Shown: one piece after another, positions 1 to 5,859 of the stretch | How positions within the stretch are numbered: position 1 is the first letter of the stretch | How the letters are laid out: each line of letters starts with the position of its first letter | Assembly: GCA_022865965.1 (NCBI GenBank) | Contig: JALHTS010000087.1 | Span: forward strand, 1-8,182 | Direction of reading: 5' to 3' | Length of the DNA: 8,182 nt | Source of the DNA: Ignavibacteriaceae bacterium | GTDB lineage: Bacteria > Bacteroidota > Ignavibacteria > Ignavibacteriales > Ignavibacteriaceae | Made by a program: the position numbers and the translations under genes | The notes under the pieces: model-generated | Seen by the model: only the letters and a program-made list of their open reading frames with translations | Told to the model about the DNA's origin: nothing | The model's database searches: none

Positions 1-252
1 CTGTACCCCGGATATTTCTTTAAGAAGTTCGGATGCGAATTTATCATTTTCATCCAAACCGGCAACCCAGCGACTAAAAGTAAGACTAACAGAGCCAAGC
101 GCAAACTGCATATCAGTTTTGTATGACCCATCAACAGAATTCATAATATGATTACGAATCTCTGTGAACTTTTCATTCACCCCGAAACAGCCTGTAAGAA
201 GGAGCGAAGTGAAGGCAATTATTAAAGCCAGGGTTAAATGTTTCGTTTTCAT
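1..252 (-). CDS. Lipoprotein of unknown function, N-terminal part only
   Basis: This is the first 84 codons of a gene that runs off the left edge of the window. The N-terminus is a type II signal peptide: basic residues (MKTKH), a hydrophobic stretch, then a lipobox Leu-Thr-Gly-Cys with the lipidated Cys at residue 22. The product should therefore be a membrane-anchored envelope lipoprotein. The visible mature part, roughly residues 23-84, is soluble-looking and includes FTEIRNHIM, FALGSVSLTFSRW and a Glu/Asp-rich helix near the cut. I do not recognise a named domain. The start ATG lies only 2 bases after the stop of the DUF4252 gene, so it is almost certainly the fourth gene of the sigma-factor operon and is co-translated with it. 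No strong ribosome binding site is seen, which fits translational coupling. It could be a partner or second member of the DUF4252 system. Confidence 0.8.
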   Translation of the reverse strand, partial: MKTKHLTLALIIAFTSLLLTGCFGVNEKFTEIRNHIMNSVDGSYKTDMQFALGSVSLTFSRWVAGLDENDKFASELLKEISGVQ

Positions 253-254
253 TT

Positions 255-803
255 TTACATTTCGTCTTTAAGTTTATCAAGATTTGGTATGTTTAAATTT
301 TTGCCAAGCTTACCGATAGCTTTCATATCAATTCTTCCTACAATATTTACAAAAGCCGCTTCACCGTCTTCTTCAATTGCCATAACCGCAAGCCCGACTA
401 TATCTTTTTTATTAGCACCGAACTTTATATAAACAGTTGCGGTTTCTTTTTCTTCTTTTGTTTTAACGATTCTTTTCCAGTTAGCCGAAGTTAATTTTTT
501 ATCAATCTCGGTAATTTTTTTGTCGAGCTCTGCATTATAGCCATCCATTTTATATACGTTGGCTTTAACAAGCTTAAGTCCTTTTAAAAGCTCAGTTAAT
601 GCAGGATCGCTTTCTGCAGTTAGGTCTGCAACAACAGAAAGAAGATCTTCTTCGAGAAATACTTCAGTTACACCCTTAGAACTTTCGAACTTTGTAAGAT
701 CCCCGAAATCAACATATCCGGGCTCTTTAGTTACATCCTGTGCATTTAATGCAAATGCAGACAAAGCAAAAGCAAGCACGAGATATTTTTTTAGATTTTT
801 CAT
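255..803 (-). CDS. Secreted DUF4252 family protein
   Basis: A 182-residue exported protein of the DUF4252 family, whose molecular role is unknown. Residues 1-22 form a type I signal peptide (MKNLKKYLVLAF..., ending ALNAQ), with cleavage expected around Ala21-Gln22. The mature part shows stretches I associate with DUF4252: PGYVDFGDLTKF near residue 28, a helix LLKGLKLVKANVY near 72, a Trp-containing strand near 109, IVGLAVMAIEEDGEAAFVNIVGRIDM around 135-160, and a C-terminal NIPNLDKL. The reading frame stays open upstream to an ATG ending at 860, but the ATG at 801-803 is chosen because AGGAGG sits 5 bases before it and the protein then starts directly with the signal peptide. It begins 1 base after the putative anti-sigma gene, so it is probably produced with the sigma factor. 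DUF4252 genes are known neighbours of ECF sigma genes in Bacteroidetes. The role is presumably periplasmic or outer-surface, but this is inferred. Confidence 0.88.
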   Translation of the reverse strand: MKNLKKYLVLAFALSAFALNAQDVTKEPGYVDFGDLTKFESSKGVTEVFLEEDLLSVVADLTAESDPALTELLKGLKLVKANVYKMDGYNAELDKKITEIDKKLTSANWKRIVKTKEEKETATVYIKFGANKKDIVGLAVMAIEEDGEAAFVNIVGRIDMKAIGKLGKNLNIPNLDKLKDEM

Positions 804-804
804 T

Positions 805-1341
805 TTATCCTCCTGTGATAGAGTTGTTAATAACTGGCAATCCTTTTTTAAGGGGATCACCTACTTTTTCGTTTATTATTTTTGGTGTTATTTCATTTTC
901 AGTTTTATTCATTACTTTACCAATGAGCTCAAGCGATAAATGCAGCTGTTCTTTTGCAAACTGAATTTCTTTACTGCTGTACATTCTTTTATTTGTTTGA
1001 TTATCCACAGTGAAAGTTATTATCGCAGTAATCATTGCCGCAGCAAGAATCATATATGTAAATGCCGGCCTGATAATTTCATATAATTTTGCTCCCGAAG
1101 ATTTCCTTTTAACCTGTGCTTCAACGGATTGAATTACTCTCTCCGGACATTCCTGATACTCAAACCGATTAAATGTTTGTGCAATTGTTTTATACTGCTC
1201 ATATAATGCGTTTGCATGTTCTGAATCTTTAATTACACGTTTCACTTTCAGATTATTGAAAACGCTTCCTTCGCCGTAAGCAGAAGCGATAATTTTCTCT
1301 TCCAGTTGAGGAGTTATTTCAAGTACTTTTTTCTTTTTCAT
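805..1341 (-). CDS. Putative membrane-anchored anti-sigma factor
   Basis: A 178-residue single-pass membrane protein encoded directly after an ECF sigma factor, which is the usual place for its anti-sigma factor. Residues 1-90 are hydrophilic, mostly helical and probably cytoplasmic. Residues 94-112 (FTYMILAAAMITAIITFTV) form the only membrane segment, preceded by basic residues (KRK, Arg91), which favours an N-in orientation. Residues 113-178 would be periplasmic, with a helix SSKEIQFAKEQLHLSLELI and a short tail. The zinc-binding HxxxCxxC motif of common anti-sigma domains is absent; only one Cys is present (residue 65), so binding to the sigma factor would use a different or divergent fold. 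The start overlaps the sigma gene by 23 bases, implying coupled, near-stoichiometric synthesis. The assignment rests on position and topology more than on sequence, so the function is inferred. Confidence 0.72.
   Translation of the reverse strand: MKKKKVLEITPQLEEKIIASAYGEGSVFNNLKVKRVIKDSEHANALYEQYKTIAQTFNRFEYQECPERVIQSVEAQVKRKSSGAKLYEIIRPAFTYMILAAAMITAIITFTVDNQTNKRMYSSKEIQFAKEQLHLSLELIGKVMNKTENEITPKIINEKVGDPLKKGLPVINNSITGG
809..814 (-). promoter_or_regulatory. Strong ribosome binding site of the DUF4252 gene
   Basis: AGGAGG on the minus strand, 5 bases before the ATG at 803. It decides the start of the DUF4252 gene over the upstream in-frame ATG at 860. The six bases also encode the last two glycine codons of the preceding gene, so termination and re-initiation happen within a few bases of each other. 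It is the strongest Shine-Dalgarno sequence I saw in the window, which may mean that the exported protein is made in larger amounts than the sigma and anti-sigma proteins. Confidence 0.85.
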
Positions 1342-1852
1342 ATTCTTTCAACTCTTTTCTTAGCTGTTGTCGTGCTCTCAAAATATTTGTTTTAACACTG
1401 CTCATGGGTATATCAAGAATTTTACTTATTTCTTTATACTTGAGACCATCTATCTGATACATAATAAAGGGCGTCTTCAAACGGTCGGGCAAATTTTCAA
1501 CTGCCGACATAATATTTTCTTTGATAAAATTCATATTCATCAGAAAATCCGGGTTCCCATCAATCGATTCATCTTTCATTCTATTTTCAATTGCTTCATT
1601 TATTAATGGCTCGCGTTTGTACATATTATTATTTCGTCTTATATAATCGAGACACAAATTATGAGTCGTACGCATCAACCAGGCTTTTGCGCTTAACAGG
1701 TTAAATTTGCCCAGATTGTTCCACATTCTTAGTAAAACATCCTGAACTACTTCTTCAGCATCCATCTGGTTTTTAAGCATATAGATTGCATGCCTGTAAA
1801 TCAGGTTCTTGTAACGGTTTGTTAAATATTTAAATGTTAACAATTGATTCAT
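1319..1852 (-). CDS. ECF-type RNA polymerase sigma factor
   Basis: A 177-residue extracytoplasmic-function sigma factor that directs RNA polymerase to a specific promoter set. Region 2 spans about residues 8-76: the core-binding helix has DAEEVVQDVLLRMW (31-44) and the -10 recognition part has AWLMRTTHNLCLDYIRR (57-73). An acidic linker of about 35 residues follows. Region 4 spans about 113-168, with LPDRLKTPFIMYQIDGLKYKEI and the recognition helix SSVKTNILRARQQLRK. Length is normal for the group. The ATG at 1852 is the only plausible start: the frame upstream has no ATG, GTG or TTG before an in-frame stop about 23 codons away. It heads the operon with the putative anti-sigma, DUF4252 and lipoprotein genes. 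A promoter of the ECF type ends about a dozen bases before the ATG, so autoregulation is likely. The signal and the rest of the regulon cannot be read from this window. Confidence 0.95.
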   Translation of the reverse strand: MNQLLTFKYLTNRYKNLIYRHAIYMLKNQMDAEEVVQDVLLRMWNNLGKFNLLSAKAWLMRTTHNLCLDYIRRNNNMYKREPLINEAIENRMKDESIDGNPDFLMNMNFIKENIMSAVENLPDRLKTPFIMYQIDGLKYKEISKILDIPMSSVKTNILRARQQLRKELKEYEKEKST

Positions 1853-1864
1853 TTCACTCTTAAA

Positions 1865-1891
1865 GACGGAAACAGAAATATTTTTGTTACA
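1865..1891 (-). promoter_or_regulatory. Candidate ECF sigma promoter of the sigma operon
   Basis: On the minus strand TGTAACA (1885-1891) is followed after 16 bases by CGTC (1865-1868). An AAC-containing -35 element with a CGTC -10 element is the known signature of ECF sigma promoters, and this version resembles those seen before ECF genes in Bacteroidetes. Its position directly upstream of the sigma gene suggests that the sigma factor transcribes its own operon. Transcription would start around 1857-1860, leaving a leader of only about 5-8 bases before the ATG at 1852. There would then be no room for a full ribosome binding site. Confidence 0.6.
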
Positions 1892-1984
1892 AAAGAACGA
1901 ATGTTTGCTGCTGAAAGTCTTTTAATTATGATAAGCGGATGAAATGAGTGATTAAATAAAGGGCCGAATAAAGGATAATTTATA

Positions 1985-2770
1985 TTAGGATTGAGACGCT
2001 GATTTAGACATTAATAAATGATCATCGAAGGTTTTACTTTTATATCTGAACTTCAGAACATCAAAAAGAAAAGCAAGGCTTGCTTTCTTTAGTAATTTTA
2101 GAAGAAACTCATTAAGTTTTTTATCCGTAATTATGTGAATGTTTCCCATAGAATAAAAATTCAAGTTGAATCTTTTTGCTAAAAGCGAAAGGCTTTTATA
2201 AGTATAAAAAGAGATGTGCTGTCCGTGTATAAACGAATAATACCACCATTCTTTGGGATCGGGAATTGGTTGAGAAAGCAACTCTGTAGAAAAAATAACA
2301 TTATTACTAAAACTTAAAATCTTTTCTAATTCAACAACAGGATCAACAAAATGTTCAAACACTTCAAAAGCAGTTACTATTTCAAACTTTGAATCAACCT
2401 TTTCATCATGCTCAAACCCTTTTGCAAAAAGATTTTCACAGTACTTATCTGTCCAATAAAAATCAAAGCCATAATCACGCATCATTCTTGTAAACAAACC
2501 GTAACCCCCGGCGTAATCCAGAAATCTATCTTTACGATTAAAAAAAAGATCAATCGTAACAGAACAAATTTTTGAAAATTGTATATTTCTTAAAATTATT
2601 CCTGAATCGGAATAAGTAATTGCGTTACCGTATGCCTCTTCTATCCAATAAGGTTCCTCAGAAAAAAGAAATCCGCATTTATCGCATTGATAAAATTCCA
2701 CATCGTATTTCTTCAAAACCTTTTCTTTAAAAACCAGGGGTGCTGAAGAATTACAAATTTTACAATTCAT
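1985..2770 (-). CDS. SAM-dependent methyltransferase with N-terminal CxxC/CxxC motif
   Basis: A 261-residue class I SAM methyltransferase. The N-terminus carries two Cys pairs, C3-x-x-C6 and C29-x-x-C32, spaced as a small zinc-binding module. The Rossmann domain begins near residue 82, with SAM-binding motif I FLDYAGGYG (83-91), an acidic residue in WTDKY after the second strand, and the motif IV region TAFEVFEHFVDP (133-144). A conserved-looking DPKEWWYY (171-178) and GQHISFY (183-189) follow and may shape the acceptor site. Proteins of this layout occur in polysaccharide and O-antigen clusters, where they are presumed to methylate a sugar; the acceptor here is unknown. The ATG at 2768-2770 is one base after the stop of the upstream flippase gene, so the two are probably co-translated. 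It is the last gene of the polysaccharide block, followed by a 132-base gap and then the sigma operon. No clear terminator is visible after it. Confidence 0.88.
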   Translation of the reverse strand: MNCKICNSSAPLVFKEKVLKKYDVEFYQCDKCGFLFSEEPYWIEEAYGNAITYSDSGIILRNIQFSKICSVTIDLFFNRKDRFLDYAGGYGLFTRMMRDYGFDFYWTDKYCENLFAKGFEHDEKVDSKFEIVTAFEVFEHFVDPVVELEKILSFSNNVIFSTELLSQPIPDPKEWWYYSFIHGQHISFYTYKSLSLLAKRFNLNFYSMGNIHIITDKKLNEFLLKLLKKASLAFLFDVLKFRYKSKTFDDHLLMSKSASQS

Positions 2771-2771
2771 A

Positions 2772-4145
2772 TCATTTATTCCATATTCCGGTTGCTTTGT
2801 TATTTATAATTTTAAGATATTGAATCGGAGCCCAAATAGAACCGGAAGTCAGACAGATTATTGTTGAAAGCATTACTCCGCTGATTCCCATATTTAAATT
2901 TTTCGCCAGAAAGATAGAGAGAGGAATATTCACTATTGCCGTAATAATTGAATAATAGAATTGAAGTCTTACCTTACCAACACCATTAATAAAATACACA
3001 AAGATATTATTCCAGTTTGCAATTATCACAAAGAGTCCCGTTAATACTGAAAGCAGAAACGGAACTTCTATTTCTTTACCAACCCAGAGAGCATAAGCCA
3101 GATCGGAAAAGATTATCATTAAAACAACAACAGATGAAAGACCCGCCCAGATTAATACCAATTTTCTCATCATACTTTTTATCCAGTCATACTCTTGTTT
3201 TACATACGCTTCTGTAAACGCAGACCAGAACGGGGCAATTATTACATTAAAAACCATCGGCGCCAGATAAAAATATTTATAGGCAACATTATAAACGGTT
3301 ACAGAAGCAGGCCCGAACAATTGTGTGATAATTATGTTTCCCGTAGTAAAAATTATCAGGCCAGCGATCTGAATAATAAAGAACTGCATTCCAAGCTTTA
3401 TTAATGCAGAGGAATACTTCAGATTAACAAATTTAAAACCCGGGGCAATGCTTTTGTACATTTTTAAAAACATTATAACGCTGCCTGTGAGAAATACCAG
3501 CACAGGAATAAATCCCGCAAGTACTCCGTATGAAAGTAAAGATTTGTCATAAAAATGTGATAAGCCGATCACCGCTAGAAGGGTTAATCCATTAATACTT
3601 AAACTAATAACACCGTTTATTGCCGGTTTCTGGTCAGCATTTATAATACTTGAAAGAAGTCTGAGTAAAAAATGAATGCAGAAAAGAACAAAAACAAAAA
3701 GCACCAGCTTATTGAGTGAATAAAAATACTCCTGCGGAGCATTTAGAAGCACAGTCCAGTTGATAAAAGGGTGGATGATAAGATAGATGATAATTACAAA
3801 TAACAATCCTGTTGAAAATATTGCATAAGCGGTGCTCACATAACTGCGCGCTAGTTTAATATCCTTATGGGCAAAAGCTTCGGCAAGCTTGTTGCGCAGC
3901 CCGTTGCCCAATCCGAAATCTAAATTGACAAGCCACATTAAAATGGAATGTAAAGTAAGCCATATACCGTATTCAACTTCGCCCAGATATCCGATACTAA
4001 CCGGCACCAGCGCCATAATTGCAATAAAGTTGAAAAAGTTAAGAATAAAAAGAAGAATAATATTTTTCTTTGCTTTCTCGGAACGGGAAGAACCTTTAAA
4101 ATTTAAAAGTTCTTTCGGTGTGTATTTTAAATAAGGTAACTTCAA
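2772..4145 (-). CDS. Wzx-like polysaccharide flippase (first of two)
   Basis: A 457-residue integral membrane protein of the MOP/Wzx superfamily, predicted to flip undecaprenyl-linked glycan units across the inner membrane. After a short cytoplasmic N-terminus (residues 1-27, with SRSEKAKKN before the first helix), about 12 hydrophobic segments follow. The marker stretch GYLGEVEYGIWLT (52-64) and DFGLGNGLRNKLAEAF (76-91), joining the early helices, is typical of this family of flippases. The start is a TTG at 4143-4145: the only upstream in-frame room is seven codons after a TAA and has no ATG, GTG or TTG, and the first in-frame ATG would delete helix 1. No good ribosome binding site is visible. 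A candidate promoter lies about 110 bases upstream. The methyltransferase gene follows after one base. It differs clearly in sequence from the neighbouring flippase (4311-5855), so the pair is not a recent tandem duplication. Confidence 0.9.
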   Translation of the reverse strand: MKLPYLKYTPKELLNFKGSSRSEKAKKNIILLFILNFFNFIAIMALVPVSIGYLGEVEYGIWLTLHSILMWLVNLDFGLGNGLRNKLAEAFAHKDIKLARSYVSTAYAIFSTGLLFVIIIYLIIHPFINWTVLLNAPQEYFYSLNKLVLFVFVLFCIHFLLRLLSSIINADQKPAINGVISLSINGLTLLAVIGLSHFYDKSLLSYGVLAGFIPVLVFLTGSVIMFLKMYKSIAPGFKFVNLKYSSALIKLGMQFFIIQIAGLIIFTTGNIIITQLFGPASVTVYNVAYKYFYLAPMVFNVIIAPFWSAFTEAYVKQEYDWIKSMMRKLVLIWAGLSSVVVLMIIFSDLAYALWVGKEIEVPFLLSVLTGLFVIIANWNNIFVYFINGVGKVRLQFYYSIITAIVNIPLSIFLAKNLNMGISGVMLSTIICLTSGSIWAPIQYLKIINNKATGIWNK

Positions 4146-4232
4146 AATATTAGTTGTGCCTGATTATTGCCTTAATGAGAAATCCTTGTTTAGGTTTTAT
4201 CCAAATATAATTATTGAAATTCTATAATTACA

Positions 4233-4249
4233 TCTTATTTGTAATAAGA
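4233..4249. repeat. Perfect 7-base inverted repeat in the inter-flippase gap
   Basis: TCTTATT, three bases (TGT), then AATAAGA: 7-base arms with perfect complementarity. It covers the predicted first transcribed bases of the promoter at 4256-4284, so it could be an operator for a dimeric repressor or a short stem-loop at the 5' end of the mRNA. An alternative pairing of ATTAC (4227-4231) with GTAAT (4241-4245) overlaps it. All arms are AT-rich, and in DNA of this composition such repeats can arise by chance. Confidence 0.4.
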
Positions 4250-4255
4250 AAACAC

Positions 4256-4284
4256 ATTATACAGACTCCGGATTTTATGGTAAA
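4256..4284 (-). promoter_or_regulatory. Candidate sigma-70 type promoter before the 2772-4145 flippase
   Basis: On the minus strand TTTACC (4279-4284) and a perfect TATAAT (4256-4261) are separated by exactly 17 bases. Transcription would start near 4249 and give a leader of about 100 bases before the TTG start at 4145. It lies in the 165-base gap between the two flippase genes, the only sizeable gap in the polysaccharide block, so it could drive the second flippase and the methyltransferase separately. A second possible element, TATATTTG (4202-4209, minus strand), fits the TAnnTTTG -7 motif of Bacteroidetes housekeeping promoters but lacks a convincing TTTG at the expected distance. Which of them is used depends on the host. 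Confidence 0.45.
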
Positions 4285-4310
4285 TTGCCGCTGTTTATGT
4301 TAAAGCTTTT

Positions 4311-5855
4311 TTAATATTTAGATGTTTTAATTGCCAGATGTTTTTTTATCATTGGTAAGAATAAAGGAAATAAAGCCATAAGAAATAAAACTATTAAACC
4401 CAGGCTTAATATTTCTGAATTAATAAAATCTCCGTGAAAAGAGGTCTGTGTAATAATTTGAATACAAAAATAGATCACGCTGAAGATTAATATTTTGATA
4501 AGGATTGAATCTTTAAACACTTCCCAAAACAATGATAGTTTTTTTTCAACAAAAACATATATCAGAATCTGGGTAAATAGGGCCGTTATTGTCCAATATA
4601 TCAAAAGCTGATCAAGAGTAAAACCTATCTGTAATATATTTATGGGAATCAACAGCAAAATAAAAATTGTATGTGCCCAAATTGCAACGGCGGCAATTTT
4701 TTCATGATGTGTTGCTTGCAATAAAAACCAAAAAGGTATGTTCATTATTGTCATTAATTGCCAAACAGCCAGTATGCCTGTTGCATATACACTACCGGCC
4801 GGTACTCCATGAAGCCAAAAGAGAAAAATAAAATTAGCATTATAAATAAGAACTGCAGCTGTAATAAAACCGATTGGCATAAGTATCATTAGCGACTTTC
4901 TAATGATTTCAAGAATTTTAATCCTATCATTAATTCTAAAGAAATATGCAAGTGAGGGATATAATGAACCGAAACCGGCAGACACAATATCTCTTGATGT
5001 GGATGTAATACGCATTGCGATATCAAATATTCCTGTAGCCGGAAGACCTAAACCGAATGCTATTACATATCGCAATATTGGTTGCCTTATTATTAATCCC
5101 ACGGAAACACTATATAATTTCCATCCTTTTTGGAGGAGATTCTTCAAAGATTTAAGCGTCTGATTAATTGACAAGTTGATTTTTAGCGCAATCCACTCGC
5201 TGTGTTTATTTTGAATTCTTTTGCGATAAACCCAAATAAGAAATAAGTTAGAAACGAGTGAACCAACAGCAAATCCCTCTATTGGTAATTTTATAAGTGC
5301 ACCAATGATTGCAAAGCTGTAAGTAAATATTGGCGAAATACTTTTTACGAGTCTTACATAATAATTATCGGCACGAGAAGAAAGAATAGCAGCATCAAGT
5401 GAAGAGATTAAAAGTAATATGGTGCTGATAATCAAGATAAGCGCTGAAGAAAACAAACCATTTAAGGGATAAATATTTTCTACTGAACTAAACAGACTAT
5501 TTTTGAAAATTGAAATGCACACAATACCAATTAAACCAAGTAAGAGATAGAATCTGTTGGCGGAAACCAGTTCAATTTTAAGAGCACTTAAAATATTTTT
5601 ATCCCGGTCTTTTCCCGCTTCACGAATAAAATGCTGACTGAAACCCAAATCTGCTACAGTAAAGAAAGAAGCCGTGGTTACATATAAAGACCATATTCCT
5701 AGAACTTCCAGGCTTGAACGGGACAATATGATGGGATATAAAAAGAAATAGGATATAACAGGAATTACAAACGTAGCTGGTCCGGTAAGAACCGATAATT
5801 TCAGATCATGTTTAATCTGATTTGAATTATTTTCTTTATCATTATTATCTATCAC
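4311..5855 (-). CDS. Wzx-like polysaccharide flippase (second of two)
   Basis: A 514-residue polytopic membrane protein of the MOP/Wzx type, predicted to translocate lipid-linked oligosaccharide. The first 17 residues are Asn/Asp/Lys-rich and cytoplasmic, and hydrophobic segments begin near residue 20 (LSVLTGPATFVIPVISYFF). The family-like stretch GIWSLYVTTASFFTVADLGFSQHFIREAG (about 53-81) corresponds in position to the early-helix marker of the other flippase but with different residues. About 12-14 hydrophobic segments follow. The start is GTG at 5853-5855, preceded at a 9-base distance by AGGA that lies inside the last codons of the upstream gene; no ATG is available before the first membrane helix. 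It begins 4 bases after the kinase-methyltransferase gene and is probably co-translated with it. It may handle a different glycan from the other flippase, or serve as a lipid-linked unit transporter for this sub-operon. Confidence 0.88.
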   Translation of the reverse strand: MIDNNDKENNSNQIKHDLKLSVLTGPATFVIPVISYFFLYPIILSRSSLEVLGIWSLYVTTASFFTVADLGFSQHFIREAGKDRDKNILSALKIELVSANRFYLLLGLIGIVCISIFKNSLFSSVENIYPLNGLFSSALILIISTILLLISSLDAAILSSRADNYYVRLVKSISPIFTYSFAIIGALIKLPIEGFAVGSLVSNLFLIWVYRKRIQNKHSEWIALKINLSINQTLKSLKNLLQKGWKLYSVSVGLIIRQPILRYVIAFGLGLPATGIFDIAMRITSTSRDIVSAGFGSLYPSLAYFFRINDRIKILEIIRKSLMILMPIGFITAAVLIYNANFIFLFWLHGVPAGSVYATGILAVWQLMTIMNIPFWFLLQATHHEKIAAVAIWAHTIFILLLIPINILQIGFTLDQLLIYWTITALFTQILIYVFVEKKLSLFWEVFKDSILIKILIFSVIYFCIQIITQTSFHGDFINSEILSLGLIVLFLMALFPLFLPMIKKHLAIKTSKY

Positions 5856-5859
5856 AAAA

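Noticed and set aside
804..860. Longer N-terminus of the DUF4252 protein starting at an ATG ending at 860
   Set aside because: It would put 19 polar residues before a good signal peptide, and AGGAGG stands directly before the inner ATG at 803.
559..939. Plus-strand open frame of 126 codons
   Set aside because: It lies opposite the DUF4252 and putative anti-sigma genes, has a low-complexity Ser/Arg and Phe-rich translation, and shows no recognisable domain.
1853..1984. Terminator between the polysaccharide block and the sigma operon
   Set aside because: No GC-rich stem followed by a T-run is present on the minus strand; only a direct repeat AATAAAGG (1955-1962 and 1967-1974) is seen, which does not form a hairpin.
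2772..5855. The two flippase genes as a tandem duplication
   Set aside because: Lengths, N-termini and marker stretches differ, and no shared nucleotide blocks were noticed.
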